A stretch of 64,000 nt of DNA, taken from NCBI RefSeq assembly GCF_009709675.1, contig NZ_WMLB01000033.1, forward strand, positions 124,001 to 188,000, given 5' to 3'. Source of the stretch: Agromyces bracchium. GTDB lineage: Bacteria; Actinomycetota; Actinomycetes; Actinomycetales; Microbacteriaceae. Both the position numbers and the translations under genes were made by a program. The notes under the pieces are model-generated. The model was not told the DNA's origin. It searched no databases and saw only the letters and a list, made by a program, of their open reading frames with translations. This document shows positions 44,393-53,932 of the stretch, in pieces; the stretch's first letter is position 1, and every line of letters begins with the position of its first letter.

Positions 44393-45535
44393 ATGCAGGA
44401 GGACGTCGAAACCCGCACCGAGGCCCGCCGCCGTCCGGCGTCGCGCATCGCCGGGGTCGACGCCGCGCGCGGCATCGCGCTCATCGGCATGTTCGTGGCG
44501 CACGTCGCGCCCGCCGTGGCCTCTCCCGATGTGTCGCAGCTCATCGCGCTCGCCGATGAGCGGCCGCGCCTGCTCTTCGCACTGACCGCAGGCGTCGGCC
44601 TCGGGCTGATCACCGGCGCCACCCGCCCACGCGTGAACGACCGCGGAGAGCTGCGACGGCAGATCGCGATCCGGGCGGTCATCCTGCTCGCCATCGGCCT
44701 GCTGGTGATCGCGCTGCTGCGCCCGCTCGTGATCGTCATCCTCGACGTCTACGGGATCGCATTCCTCGTGATGGTTCCGCTGCTGTTCATCCCGGCACGC
44801 GTCGCGCTCGCGGCCGGCGGCGTCCTGCTGGCCGTCGCGCCGGCGTTCGCCGCCCTCGCCGAGCGTGATCCGGTCCTGCAGGCAGCTGCATCCGGCGACA
44901 CGGGGATCATCGTCGACTGGTTCCTCACCGGCGCCTACCCCGTGATCATCTGGGTACCGGTGATGCTCATCGGCCTCGGCCTCGCGCGGCTGGATGTCGC
45001 TGCGGCCTCGATCGTTCGCTGGTACGCCCTCGCCGGCGTGACCGCGGCGGCCGTGTGCCTGCCGATCGCCGCCATGATGCCCGAGAACCAGGTGCTCGGT
45101 GCCGACCCGACCGAGGACTGGATGATCCCGGTGCGCGCCTCGCTGGAGACGATCGGCAACGTCGGGGTCGGATTGTGCGTCCTCGCCGGCGCCATCGCGA
45201 TCACCGTCCTCGCGGTGGGTCCCGTGCGCCGGGTCGCCTCGACGCTGCTCTCGCCGATCACTGCGATGGGAACGATGCCCCTGACGATCTACACCGGCCA
45301 ACTCGTGGTGCTCTCCCTGTCGAAGCGGGTCGGCCCCGACGGCGTCGTGACGGATGATTCGTGGGGGCTGCTCGTCGGCCTGGTCGTCGGTTCGATGGTG
45401 TTCGCGTGGTTGTGGCGGCGCTATGTCGGCCGCGGGCCTCTCGAGATGCTCCTGAGGGCCGCGAGCGGGCGGGACCGGAGGAACGACTCGACGGAGGGCT
45501 CCCGTGGCCGTCAGGCGAGCGCAGGGGACGTCTGA
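44393..45535 (+). CDS. Membrane acyltransferase-like protein (HGSNAT/DUF418-like)
   Basis: 380 residues with about ten membrane helices. The N-terminal RIAGVDAARGIALIGMFVAHV is the signature of heparan-alpha-glucosaminide N-acetyltransferase-like and DUF418 proteins. A C-terminal GTMPLTIYTGQLVVL helix is also typical. These proteins are thought to move acetyl groups across the membrane to glycans or other outer targets. Its place after UDP-glucose dehydrogenase, 21 bases downstream, suggests a role in modifying surface sugars (inference). Confidence 0.75.
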   Translation: MQEDVETRTEARRRPASRIAGVDAARGIALIGMFVAHVAPAVASPDVSQLIALADERPRLLFALTAGVGLGLITGATRPRVNDRGELRRQIAIRAVILLAIGLLVIALLRPLVIVILDVYGIAFLVMVPLLFIPARVALAAGGVLLAVAPAFAALAERDPVLQAAASGDTGIIVDWFLTGAYPVIIWVPVMLIGLGLARLDVAAASIVRWYALAGVTAAAVCLPIAAMMPENQVLGADPTEDWMIPVRASLETIGNVGVGLCVLAGAIAITVLAVGPVRRVASTLLSPITAMGTMPLTIYTGQLVVLSLSKRVGPDGVVTDDSWGLLVGLVVGSMVFAWLWRRYVGRGPLEMLLRAASGRDRRNDSTEGSRGRQASAGDV

Positions 45536-45613
45536 ACCCTCGGCAGGGCAGCCGGGTCCCGATGATGGCATCGGCCGGCGGGGTCTGCTGCGCGAACTCG
45601 TCCCGGAGACGAC

Positions 45614-45641
45614 GGAAGCCCCTCCCGAAGGAGGGGCTTCC
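45614..45641 (-). terminator. Terminator hairpin of the tRNA-Pro transcript
   Basis: GGAAGCCCCTCC (45614-45625) and GGAGGGGCTTCC (45630-45641) form a perfect 12-bp stem. On the minus strand the loop is the stable TTCG tetraloop. It begins four bases after the tRNA 3' end. Confidence 0.85.
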
Positions 45642-45644
45642 AGA

Positions 45645-45721
<77 letters not shown>

Positions 45722-45807
45722 GTGGCCCGTGGGCCTCAACAAGGATAGCGGATATTTCCGGAGCCGCTGACCACTCGCGGGCCTCGCCGGAGGGGGTGCT
45801 GCGGGCG

Positions 45808-46785
45808 TCAGCGGACGGCGGTCAGCGTGAGCAGCGTCGCCTCAGGCGGGCACGCGAAGCGCACCGGTGCGTAGATCGACGTGCCGAGCCCGGCGGACAC
45901 GTTGAGGAACGCCGAGCGCAGTCCGTGGCGCCACACGCTCAGGCCGCTCGCCTGCCTTCGGGGGATGTCGCAGTTGGCCACGAGCGCCCCGTAGCCGGGC
46001 ACGCAGACCTGGCCACCGTGCGTATGACCCGCGAGGATGAGCTGCGCACCGTGCGTGACGAACGAGTTCAGCACGCGCTGGTACGGCGCGTGCGTGACGC
46101 CGACCGTGACCGTGGGCCTCGGCGCAGGCGCGGAGGGCCGGTCGGGCCACTCCTCGTCGCCGAGCGGGTCCTCCGAGCGGAGGTCGTCGATCGCGGCGGT
46201 GATGAGGTCGAGGCGGTCGTAGCCGCGATGCGGGTCGTCGACGCCGAAGAACTCGAGGTGCGTTCCACGCAGGTCGATGCTGGTCGCTGCGTTGTCGATG
46301 TCGGTCCATCCGAGATCGGCGAACACGTCGTGGAGCGCCTTCGTGTCGAGTCGCTTCGCGCGGGCGACCTGTCTTGACGGGCCGCCGAAGTAGCTGAACG
46401 GGTTCTTCAGCACCGGGCCGAAGTAGTCGTTGGAGCCGTTGACGAAGACTCCCGGTACACCCCGGAACGGTGCGAACGCCCGCCGGATGCCCTCGATGCC
46501 TCGTTCGTGCCCGAGGTTGTCACCGGTGTTGACGACGAGGTCGGGTTCCAGTGCCGCCAGCGAGGCGACCCAGGCCTGCTTGGACGTCTGCCAGGGCGCC
46601 ATGTGCAGGTCGGACACGTGCAGGACGCGAATCGGCCCGGAGCCGGCCGGGAGCACGGGGACGTCGACCCGACGGAGCGTCCAGCGGGTCCGCTCGACGA
46701 AGCTTCCCCACGCCAGTGCGGCGAGCGCCGCCACGCCGACCGCGGAGGCGATCTGCGTGGCGGCGCTCGAGGCTCGAGGACTCAC
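45808..46785 (-). CDS. Membrane-anchored metallophosphoesterase
   Basis: 325 residues. An N-terminal membrane helix (about 10-28) is followed by a calcineurin-like phosphoesterase domain with the metal motifs SDLHM (58-62), TGDN, NGSNDYFGP (N variant of GNHD) and GHTHGGQ. Related proteins of the YkuE/LpxH type act on lipids or cell-wall intermediates at the membrane; the substrate here is unknown. The GTG overlaps the stop of the PBP gene (GTGA), so it is translated with it, fitting an envelope role. Confidence 0.9.
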   Translation of the reverse strand: MSPRASSAATQIASAVGVAALAALAWGSFVERTRWTLRRVDVPVLPAGSGPIRVLHVSDLHMAPWQTSKQAWVASLAALEPDLVVNTGDNLGHERGIEGIRRAFAPFRGVPGVFVNGSNDYFGPVLKNPFSYFGGPSRQVARAKRLDTKALHDVFADLGWTDIDNAATSIDLRGTHLEFFGVDDPHRGYDRLDLITAAIDDLRSEDPLGDEEWPDRPSAPAPRPTVTVGVTHAPYQRVLNSFVTHGAQLILAGHTHGGQVCVPGYGALVANCDIPRRQASGLSVWRHGLRSAFLNVSAGLGTSIYAPVRFACPPEATLLTLTAVR

Positions 46786-49385
46786 CCGTCGTTGCCTCCA
46801 CCGTCGTTGCCGCCCGGTGGCGTCGGCCCTCCGGCCGAGAGCTTGCCGACCACGATGGTCACTCGATCACCGGCCTTCGCCGATGCTCCCGCGTCGGGCG
46901 ACTGGGAGATCACGACGCCGTCCTGGCTCGGATCGGTCGTGTCCTCCTCGCGGACCTGGACCCTGAATCCGGCGCCCTCGAGCGTGGACTCGGCGGAGTC
47001 GCGGTCCATGCCCCGCACATCGGGGACACCCGCCACCTTGCCGTTGCTGATGAGCACGCGGACGAGCGAGCCGCGGCCGGCCTGGCCGGACGGATCCGTG
47101 CCCGCGACCATGCCCTTGGGCTGGTCGCTGTCGACCTCGGGGCCCTGCTCGAACTGGAAGCCCGCGGCCTCGATCGCCTGCCTCGCGGCGTCGACGCTGA
47201 GGCCGGCCACGTTCGGGATGTCGACGAGGACCTGCTTGAAGTACTCGGCCTTCGGCTCGGCGAACGCGCCGCCGCCGTACTTGTTGTCGGCGACCGCCAT
47301 GATCGCGCTCCAGATGCGGTGACGCGCGGACGCGCCGTAGCCGCTCGCGAAGTCGATCGAGCGCAGGCTCGTGCGGTTGTCGCCACCGGTGACGTTGCCG
47401 ACCCAGACCGCCGTGGCGACCTCCTTGCTGGCGCCGTTCATCCAGGTGTCGAACGCGTAGTCGGTGGTACCCGTCTTGCCGATGTGCGGCACGCCGGTGC
47501 CCGTGTTCGACTGCGACGCCGTTCCGCCGTTGAAGGTCTGCTGCATCGCGTACTGCATGGCGTGCGCGACATCCGGGGTCACCGACTGGGTGCACGTGGA
47601 CTTCGGTGGGGCGATCTCCTCGCCGTCGGATGCGACGATCTTGTCGATCGCGATGGGCGTGCAGGTATTGCCGTCGTTGGCGATACCGGCGAAGCCGGCC
47701 GCCATCGTGACCGGCGCGATCTCCTGCGTGCCGAGCACGTCGGAGGGGTACATCGTGAGGTCGCCGCCGTCGGCGCGGTGCATGCCGAACGCCTGGGCGG
47801 TCTTCTTGATGTTGCAGAGGTCCATCTGCTGGGCCATGGCCATGAAGCTCGAGTTCACCGACCACTTCGTCGCCTCGACGGCGTTGTTGGCGGTCGTCGA
47901 GTCGTCGTTGTTCGGCTCGTAGGAGCCGACGAAGTCACCCTCGCACGAGTTCGTGAAGTGCGTGAACGCGCGCTTCGAGCCGTTGAACGACTCGAGCAGC
48001 GAGTGCCCCTCGTTGAGCCACTCGGCGAGCGTCCAGACCTTGTACGTCGAACCCGGCTGGAAGCCGCTCGAGCCGCCGTAGTCCTGGTCGGTGCTGTAGT
48101 TGACGGCCGAGTACTCGTTGCTGCTCTCGAGCACCTCGGGGTCGGCCGAGTACTTCTTGTTCTGGGCCATCGCGAGGATCCGCCCGGTCCCGGGCTCGAC
48201 GCTCACGGCCACCGAACCCACGTCGAAGCGCGGGTCGGTGAACGGGATGTTCTCGGCGATCGCGGTCTCGGCGCGGTTCTGGAGGTCGAGGTCGAGCGTG
48301 GTGTAGATCTTCAGGCCGCGCTGCTGCAGCAGCACGGAGCCCTCGTTGACGTCTTCGGTCTCGGGGAGGTCGTACTGGTTGCGGATCACGTTCGCGACGT
48401 AGTCGCAGAAGTACGCGGAACCTCCGGCCGTCTGGCAGCCCGTGCTCGGCTCGGTGATCTTGGGTGCGATCGGCTCGGCGATCGCCGCGTCGTGCTCCTC
48501 CTGCGTGATCTTCCCGTACTCGAGCATCTCGTCGATGATGTAGTCGCGCCGCTGCTTGTTGGCGGCGTACGGCACCGTTTCGCCGTCGACGACGGTGTTG
48601 GCGCCGTTCTCCTCGCTGTCGGGCCGGTCGAGGCGGAACTTCTCCGGGTGGTTGACGATCGCGATCAGGCTCGCGGCCTGGGCGAGCGAGAGATCCTTCG
48701 CACTCGTGTCGAAGTAGTACTGGGAGGCCGACTCGATGCCGTACACGCGTCCGCCGAAGGCGGCGATGTTGAGGTAGCCGAGGAGGATCTCGTCCTTCGA
48801 GGACTCCTTCTCGAGCGCGATCGCGTAGCGCATCTCCTTGAGCTTGCGCTCGGCGGAGACCTCGGTCGCCTCGGCGTACGCCGCGTCCTTCTCCTCCTCG
48901 GTCTGCGCCGCGTTCACGCCGTTGTTGATGAGCACGTTCTTGACGTACTGCTGCGTGATCGACGAACCGCCCTGGACGTCGCGACCGGTCACGGTGCTCA
49001 CCGCACCGCGGACCGTGCCCTGGATGTCGATGCCGCCGTGCTCGTAGAACCGCGGGTCCTCACCGGCGACCGCGGCATCCTTCGCGTACTGGCTGATCGC
49101 GTCCCACGGGACCTCTTCACGGTTCTCGTCGAAGAACGAGGCGAGGAGCGCCTCGGAACCGTCGGATCGCGTCGCGTAGATGTCGGTCTTCTCGGAGAGC
49201 TCGCCGACCTTGAGGTAGGCCGGGAGGTTCTCGAACATGTTGATGCTGTTGTTCGCGGCCATGCCCGTGACGGCGAGCGCAGGGGTCACCGCGGCAGTCA
49301 CGAGGATGCCGGCGAGCGCGCTCATGCCGACGAAGCCGAGGATTCCCGCGGCGGCATCGCTCATCGTTCGATTTTGGGCAGACAT
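46782..49385 (-). CDS. Bifunctional penicillin-binding protein with PASTA domains (class A)
   Basis: 867 residues. A short cytoplasmic start and membrane helix (about 12-41) precede a GT51 glycosyltransferase domain with EDPRFYEHGGID and GGSSITQQYVKN. The transpeptidase domain has the SxxK in GSTYKVWTL, SxN in SVNSSFMAM and KTGTTDYAFDTW. Two C-terminal PASTA domains (IPNVAGLSVDAARQAIEAAGF, VPDVRGMDRDSAESTLEGAGF) bind muropeptides or beta-lactams. A Gly/Asn/Asp tail ends it. It polymerises and cross-links peptidoglycan outside the membrane. ATG at 49385 follows a TAGGCT -10 by seven bases; a longer frame upstream would run through the promoter and the divergent gene's leader. Confidence 0.95.
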   Translation of the reverse strand: MSAQNRTMSDAAAGILGFVGMSALAGILVTAAVTPALAVTGMAANNSINMFENLPAYLKVGELSEKTDIYATRSDGSEALLASFFDENREEVPWDAISQYAKDAAVAGEDPRFYEHGGIDIQGTVRGAVSTVTGRDVQGGSSITQQYVKNVLINNGVNAAQTEEEKDAAYAEATEVSAERKLKEMRYAIALEKESSKDEILLGYLNIAAFGGRVYGIESASQYYFDTSAKDLSLAQAASLIAIVNHPEKFRLDRPDSEENGANTVVDGETVPYAANKQRRDYIIDEMLEYGKITQEEHDAAIAEPIAPKITEPSTGCQTAGGSAYFCDYVANVIRNQYDLPETEDVNEGSVLLQQRGLKIYTTLDLDLQNRAETAIAENIPFTDPRFDVGSVAVSVEPGTGRILAMAQNKKYSADPEVLESSNEYSAVNYSTDQDYGGSSGFQPGSTYKVWTLAEWLNEGHSLLESFNGSKRAFTHFTNSCEGDFVGSYEPNNDDSTTANNAVEATKWSVNSSFMAMAQQMDLCNIKKTAQAFGMHRADGGDLTMYPSDVLGTQEIAPVTMAAGFAGIANDGNTCTPIAIDKIVASDGEEIAPPKSTCTQSVTPDVAHAMQYAMQQTFNGGTASQSNTGTGVPHIGKTGTTDYAFDTWMNGASKEVATAVWVGNVTGGDNRTSLRSIDFASGYGASARHRIWSAIMAVADNKYGGGAFAEPKAEYFKQVLVDIPNVAGLSVDAARQAIEAAGFQFEQGPEVDSDQPKGMVAGTDPSGQAGRGSLVRVLISNGKVAGVPDVRGMDRDSAESTLEGAGFRVQVREEDTTDPSQDGVVISQSPDAGASAKAGDRVTIVVGKLSAGGPTPPGGNDGGGNDG

Positions 49386-49392
49386 AGAGTGG

Positions 49393-49398
49393 AGCCTA
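49393..49398 (-). promoter_or_regulatory. -10 element of leaderless PBP gene
   Basis: TAGGCT on the minus strand ends seven bases before the ATG at 49385; no Shine-Dalgarno sequence lies between. Confidence 0.5.
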
Positions 49399-49499
49399 AC
49401 TGAGGAAGGCTGGCAAAATCCGGCATGCCGAGGGGCCGCAGCGCCCACGGCCGGCTCGAGCCTCAGGATAGCCGCCCGTTCCGACACCGAGGAGACGCC

Positions 49500-49727
49500 A
49501 TGCCCGCATGGGAGTACATCACCACCCCGCTGCTCATCCACAACACCGCCGCGATCCTGAACAACTGGGGCTCCGAGGGCTGGGAACTGGTGCAGGTCGT
49601 GCAGGGTCCCGAGGGCGGGCTCGTCGCGTACCTGAAGCGCCCTGTCGGCGGGGAGTCGTCGGTCGCGGCATCCGCCGGCCAGGCCGCTGCGGCCCAGGCC
49701 GCCAAGCAGTTCGAGGGCGACGCCTGA
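49500..49727 (+). CDS. Small conserved-type protein (DUF4177-like), unknown function
   Basis: 75 residues. The N-terminal MPAWEYITTPLLIHNTAAILNNWGSEGWELVQVV resembles DUF4177-type beta-alpha-beta proteins, where a W-E-Y start and a GWELV strand are usual. The C-terminus is an Ala/Gln-rich helix. GAGGAG lies five bases before the ATG. The stop overlaps the RidA start (TGATG). Divergent from the PBP gene. Confidence 0.75.
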   Translation: MPAWEYITTPLLIHNTAAILNNWGSEGWELVQVVQGPEGGLVAYLKRPVGGESSVAASAGQAAAAQAAKQFEGDA

Positions 49728-50197
49728 TGGGTGCCGTCGAGGACCGCCTGGCCGAGCTCGGCGTCGAACTGCCCGCCGTCGCGGCGCCCGTCGCCGCCTA
49801 CGTGCCCGCCGTCGTGACGGGCAACCTCCTCTTCACCTCGGGCCAGCTCCCGTTCGTCGCCGGTGCGCTGCCCGCGACCGGCAAGGTCGGCGACGGCCAC
49901 GGACTCGTGCCCGCCGATGATGCGAAGGAGTACGCGCGACTCTGCGCGCTGAACGCCCTCGCCGCGGTCAAGGCCGAGCTCGGCTCACTGGAGCGGGTCG
50001 CGCGCGTCGTCAAGGTCGTCGGCTTCGTGGCATCCGACCCCGCCTTCACGGGCCAGCCCGGCGTCGTCAACGGCGCGTCGGAGTTCATCGGCGAGGTCTT
50101 CGGCGATGCCGGTCGCCACGCGCGCTCGGCCGTCGGGGTCGCGGTGCTCCCGCTCGACGCGCCCGTCGAGGTCGAGCTCGTCGTCGAGTTCGCGTAG
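49727..50197 (+). CDS. RidA family protein (enamine/imine deaminase)
   Basis: 156 residues. The RidA/YjgF fold shows in VTGNLLFTSGQLPF, the helix LCALNALAAVKAELGSLERVARVVKVVGFVASDPAF and the C-terminal HARSAVGVAVLPLDAPVEVELVVEF. The active-site Arg is in the GRHARSAVGV segment and the terminal Glu in VEVELVVEF. RidA hydrolyses reactive enamines from PLP enzymes; this longer subclass (about 155 residues) is common beside small DUF4177-like genes. The start overlaps the previous stop by one base. Confidence 0.92.
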   Translation: MGAVEDRLAELGVELPAVAAPVAAYVPAVVTGNLLFTSGQLPFVAGALPATGKVGDGHGLVPADDAKEYARLCALNALAAVKAELGSLERVARVVKVVGFVASDPAFTGQPGVVNGASEFIGEVFGDAGRHARSAVGVAVLPLDAPVEVELVVEFA

Positions 50198-50254
50198 CGG
50201 CGGCCCGGCGCCCGCCGCGGAGCAGCCGCGGCGGGCGCCTCGCTCCCGAGCCGA

Positions 50255-50291
50255 CGGATGCCGCGGCCGGAACCTCCGGCCGCGGCATCCG
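50255..50291. terminator. Bidirectional terminator between ridA-like gene and acs
   Basis: CGGATGCCGCGGCCGGA (50255-50271) and its exact complement (50275-50291) make a perfect 17-bp stem with loop ACC. It lies between the ends of two convergent genes. Confidence 0.85.
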
Positions 50292-50304
50292 CTGTTCGAA
50301 CGGG

Positions 50305-52260
50305 TCAGCGCACCTGGGCGCTGATGACCTCCATGATCGAGGTGTCTGCGAGCGTCGTCGTGTCGCCGACCTCGCGGCCCTCGGCGAGGTCGCGCAGCAG
50401 GCGCCGCATGATCTTGCCCGACCGCGTCTTCGGCAGCTCGTTGACGATGAAGACCTGCCGTGGGCGCGCGATCGCGCCGATCTGGGTCGCGACGTGCTTG
50501 CGCAGCTCCTCGCTGGCCTCGAACGGGTCGGTCACGTGCGAGACCTGGCTGGCCTTGAGGATCACGAACGCGACGACCGCCTGGCCCGTGGTCTCGTCGG
50601 AGGCGCCGACGACCGCCGCCTCGGCGGTCCACGGGTGGGCGACGAGCGACGACTCGATCTCGGCCGTCGAGAGCCGGTGCCCCGAGACGTTCATGACGTC
50701 GTCGACGCGGCCGAGCAGCCAGATGTCGCCGTCCTCGTCGCGGCGCGCGCCGTCGCCGGCGAAGTACTTGTCGCCGAACTTCTCCCAGTACGTCTCCTTG
50801 AACCGCTCCGGGTCGCCCCAGATGCCGCGCAGCATCGACGGCCACGGCTCGGTCGCGACGAGCAGGCCCCCGCCCTCACCCTCGACCGCCGTGCCGTCGT
50901 CGTCGAGGATGTCGATCGAGATGCCCGGCACGGGCACCTGCGCCGAACCCGGCTTGAGGTCGGTGACGCCCGGCAGCGCCGAGATCATGATCGCGCCGGT
51001 CTCGGTCTGCCACCACGTGTCGACGACCGGGATGGAGCCGCCGCCGATGACGTGGCGGTACCAGATCCACGCCTCGGGGTTGATCGGCTCGCCGACCGAG
51101 CCGAGGAGGCGGAGCGTGCGCAGGTTGAACTCGTGCGGGATCTGCCGGCCGAGCTTCATGAACGAGCGGATGGCGGTCGGCGCCGTGTAGAGGATCGTGA
51201 CGCCGTACTTCTCGACGATCTCCCACCAGCGGCCGGGGTGCGGCGTGTCGGGCGTGCCCTCGTAGAGCACCTGTGTCGCGCCGTTCGCGAGCGGGCCGTA
51301 CACGACGTACGAGTGGCCCGTGATCCAGCCGACGTCGGCCGTGCACCAGTACACGTCGCGCTCGGGGTGCAGGTCGAACACGTTCTTGTGCGTGAACGCC
51401 GCCTGCGTGAGATAGCCGCCCGAGGTGTGCAGGATGCCCTTCGGCTTCCCGGTCGTGCCCGAGGTGTAGAGGATGAAGAGCGGATGCTCCGCCTCGAACC
51501 CCTTCGCCTCGTGCTCGTTCGACGCGGTCGCGACCGTCTCGTGCCACCACAGGTCGCGGTCGGCGTTCCAGTCGACCTCGTTCTCGCCGCGCCTGACGAC
51601 GAGCACGTTGCGTACGGTGCCGCCCTCGGCCTTGCCGAGCGCCTCGTCGACCACGGGCTTCAGCGGGAACACTCGACCCTTGCGGTAACCGCCGTCGGCG
51701 GTGATGACGACGGATGCCTCGGCATCGTCGATGCGCGACGCGAGGCTGTCGGCGCTGAACCCGCCGAAGACGACCGAATGGATGGCGCCGATGCGCGCGC
51801 AGGCGAGCATGGCGACGACGGCCTCGGGGATCATGGGGAGGTAGATCGCGACGCGATCCTGCTCGCCCACCCCGAGGTCGGCGAGGGTGTTCGCTGCGCG
51901 CTTGACCTCGTCGGTCAGTTCGGCGTACGTGATGTCGCGGGAGTCGCCGGGCTCGCCCTCCCAGTGGATGGCGACGCGGTCGCCGAGGCCGGCCTCGACG
52001 TGGCGGTCGAGGCAGTTGACGGCGACGTTCAGCTCGCCGTCGTCGAACCACTTCGCGAACGGCGGGTTCGACCAGTCGAGCGTACGGGTGAAGGGCTTCT
52101 CCCACTGGAGCAGCGTGCGGGCCTGGTCGGCCCAGAACTCGAGCCGGTCTGCGCGAGCGGCGTCGTAGAGGCCCTCGTCGGCGACGGCCTGGGCGGCGAA
52201 CTCGGGACTCGGGCGGAAGCGCCGGATCTCCTCGAGCGCGTGATCGATCTGCGCGTTCAT
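50305..52260 (-). CDS. acs: Acetyl-CoA synthetase (AMP-forming)
   Basis: 651 residues, standard for Acs. It makes acetyl-CoA from acetate, ATP and CoA. AMP-binding motif [15 protein letters not shown], substrate-pocket [13 protein letters not shown], the core motif [39 protein letters not shown] and the acetylation-site Lys in [15 protein letters not shown] (about residue 616) are all present, so lysine acetylation control is possible. ATG at 52260 fits the family start (the frame upstream is open by chance). AAGGAG lies 14 bases upstream, rather far. A TATGGT -10 candidate is at 52320-52325 on this strand. Confidence 0.97.
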   Translation of the reverse strand: MNAQIDHALEEIRRFRPSPEFAAQAVADEGLYDAARADRLEFWADQARTLLQWEKPFTRTLDWSNPPFAKWFDDGELNVAVNCLDRHVEAGLGDRVAIHWEGEPGDSRDITYAELTDEVKRAANTLADLGVGEQDRVAIYLPMIPEAVVAMLACARIGAIHSVVFGGFSADSLASRIDDAEASVVITADGGYRKGRVFPLKPVVDEALGKAEGGTVRNVLVVRRGENEVDWNADRDLWWHETVATASNEHEAKGFEAEHPLFILYTSGTTGKPKGILHTSGGYLTQAAFTHKNVFDLHPERDVYWCTADVGWITGHSYVVYGPLANGATQVLYEGTPDTPHPGRWWEIVEKYGVTILYTAPTAIRSFMKLGRQIPHEFNLRTLRLLGSVGEPINPEAWIWYRHVIGGGSIPVVDTWWQTETGAIMISALPGVTDLKPGSAQVPVPGISIDILDDDGTAVEGEGGGLLVATEPWPSMLRGIWGDPERFKETYWEKFGDKYFAGDGARRDEDGDIWLLGRVDDVMNVSGHRLSTAEIESSLVAHPWTAEAAVVGASDETTGQAVVAFVILKASQVSHVTDPFEASEELRKHVATQIGAIARPRQVFIVNELPKTRSGKIMRRLLRDLAEGREVGDTTTLADTSIMEVISAQVR

Positions 52261-52583
52261 AGTGGTGCGATCGCTCCTTCGCGAAATGTTCAGATGACGG
52301 GTCGCCTGCCCCACACAGCACCATAGCGCCCGCTCCCCGATGTTTCGCTGCGGGTGTCGGTCGCGGATCGCGCGCGGTCGGGCGTACGCTGGGCACGCGC
52401 GAGGGGGCGAGTGGGGGATTCGTTCGCTTGAAACCGTCCGGCGCGACGGCCCTCGATCCCGATCCGGTGCGGAAACCGTCGTCCGCAGCCGCTTCCACCC
52501 CCGTTTTCCGTCGAGATCCTCCCAGCGGCTGGAGGATCTCGCAGAGATTTCTGTGCGTCCGCACAAATGAGGACAAAAAGTAC
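52261..52583. other. Gene-free stretch between acs and 6C RNA
   Basis: Holds the acs leader and its -10 candidate (TATGGT, minus strand, 52320-52325). The remainder, up to the 6C promoter, has no frame with a credible start, ribosome binding site or family similarity. Its final part is more AT-rich. Confidence 0.5.
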
Positions 52584-52611
52584 TTGCGCATGGATATCCA
52601 GCCCATACACT
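52584..52611 (+). promoter_or_regulatory. Promoter of the 6C RNA
   Basis: TTGCGC (52584-52589) and TACACT (52606-52611) are separated by 16 bp. The transcript would start near 52618, just before the first conserved stem. Confidence 0.6.
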
Positions 52612-52617
52612 GATGTA

Positions 52618-52724
52618 CGCCCGAACGACTTCGATTCGAGGCCTGCAGCGCTCGCGATTCCCCCCAATCCTTGCGCTGCCGAGGCGGCACCTGTTCCCCC
52701 CAATGGGTGCCGCCCCCTTCTTTT
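52618..52724 (+). ncRNA. 6C RNA
   Basis: Two hairpins each expose exactly six cytosines in the loop, the definition of the actinobacterial 6C RNA family. Stem 1: GCAGCG (52645-52650) with CGCTGC (52674-52679), loop containing TTCCCCCCAAT. Stem 2: GGCGGCACC (52683-52691) with GGTGCCGCC (52706-52714), loop GTTCCCCCCAAT. Stem 2 is followed by CCCTTCTTTT, so it doubles as a Rho-independent terminator. The 5' end is estimated from the promoter. C-rich loops bind G-rich ribosome-binding regions of target mRNAs in mycobacterial relatives. A Tad pilus locus lies directly downstream. Confidence 0.92.
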
Positions 52725-52750
52725 AACGCGGCGTCTCCGATGCCGACCAT

Positions 52751-52788
52751 ACGAGCTCTCCTCCACAACGGCGTGGCGGGGAGCTCGT
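52751..52788. terminator. Second hairpin between 6C RNA and the Tad operon
   Basis: ACGAGCTC (52751-52758) and GAGCTCGT (52781-52788) pair perfectly. The stem continues with CC/GG and CCAC/GTGG around one mismatch, loop AACGGC. CTCGTTTCT follows on the plus strand. Probably a back-up terminator. Confidence 0.6.
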
Positions 52789-52833
52789 CTCGTTTCTCGA
52801 CCCCGGCGTCGTGAGTCGCGCTCGGCGCGCGCC

Positions 52834-52839
52834 TACGGT
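52834..52839 (+). promoter_or_regulatory. -10 element of the leaderless Tad operon
   Basis: TACGGT ends seven bases before the ATG of the TadA-like gene, without a ribosome binding site between. Confidence 0.5.
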
Positions 52840-52846
52840 CGACCGC

Positions 52847-53932
52847 ATGTCCGTCCCGTTCGTCGCCGTCCCGTCATGGGAGATCGAGGCCGCGCCCGAG
52901 TGGGCTCCGCCAGGCAGCGACGTGTGGGCGCGCACGCCGTCCGGCATCGGCGAGGAGGACCCGTTCGAGTCGCAGTCATCCTCGCCGTTCGATGACGGCC
53001 GAGCCATCCGCCCGGATGTCGCCGCCCTCGGCCCGCTCGCACCGTTCGCGGCCGACGCCGACGTGACGGACCTGTTCGTGAACGGCGAGCGCGGGCTGTG
53101 GATCGACCGCGGGCGCGGGGCGGAGCAGCACGCCGGATGGAGCGCGGACGAGGCGGAGGTGCGCGCGCTCGCGGTGCACCTCATCGCCCGCGGCGGCCGC
53201 CACATCGACGAGGCGACGCCTGCCGTCGACGTCCGTCTCGGCGAGGGCATCCGAGTGCACGCCGTGCTGCCGCCCGTGTCGGGTTCGGGCACGCTGCTGT
53301 CCGTCAGGGTGCCGCGCACGACCGGAGCGAGTCTCGGTGGACTCGCCAGGTCGGGCATGCTCGACCCCGAGCAGGAACGACGGCTGCGCGATGCGGTGCG
53401 TGATCGCCGGAACGTGCTCATCACGGGCGCGGGCGGCGCGGGCAAGACGACGCTGCTCGGTGCACTCCTCGGCGAGGCACCGGCGGGCGACCGTATCGTG
53501 CTGCTCGAGGATGTCTCGGAACTCAGGCCGGCGCACCCCCACGTGGTCTCGCTCGAGGCGAGGCAGGCGAACCTCGAGGGCACGGGGCGGATCGGACTCG
53601 ACGTGCTGCTTCGCGAAGCGCTGCGCATGCGGCCCGACCGGCTGGTCGTCGGTGAGTGCCGCGGCCCCGAGTTGCGCGACCTGCTGGCGGCATTGAACAC
53701 GGGGCACGACGGCGGGGCCGGCACGCTGCACGCGAACTCGCTCGCCGACGTGCCCGCACGGCTCGAGGCGCTCGGCGCCGCCACCGGCATGTCCGCCGAG
53801 GCCGTCGCCCGCCAGGCGGCGAGCGCCTTCGACCTCGTCGTGCACCTGGAGCGGGTCGACGGCCGCCGTCGCATCGCCGGCATCGGCGCGTTCCGGCTCA
53901 CGGGCGATCGGCTGGAGGTCGAGGCGTGCTGA
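52847..53932 (+). CDS. Tad/Flp pilus secretion ATPase (TadA/CpaF-like)
   Basis: 361 residues. The N-terminal domain (VTDLFVNGERGLWIDRG) is followed by the secretion-NTPase core: Walker A GAGGAGKTT (about 202-210), Asp box IVLLEDVSEL, Walker B RLVVGECRG and His box GTLHANSLADVPARL. It powers assembly of a Flp-type pilus at the cytoplasmic membrane. Shorter than typical CpaF proteins, as in other actinobacterial TadA proteins (Rv3659c type). ATG at 52847 with a TACGGT -10 seven bases upstream. The next gene starts before this one ends. Confidence 0.93.
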   Translation: MSVPFVAVPSWEIEAAPEWAPPGSDVWARTPSGIGEEDPFESQSSSPFDDGRAIRPDVAALGPLAPFAADADVTDLFVNGERGLWIDRGRGAEQHAGWSADEAEVRALAVHLIARGGRHIDEATPAVDVRLGEGIRVHAVLPPVSGSGTLLSVRVPRTTGASLGGLARSGMLDPEQERRLRDAVRDRRNVLITGAGGAGKTTLLGALLGEAPAGDRIVLLEDVSELRPAHPHVVSLEARQANLEGTGRIGLDVLLREALRMRPDRLVVGECRGPELRDLLAALNTGHDGGAGTLHANSLADVPARLEALGAATGMSAEAVARQAASAFDLVVHLERVDGRRRIAGIGAFRLTGDRLEVEAC

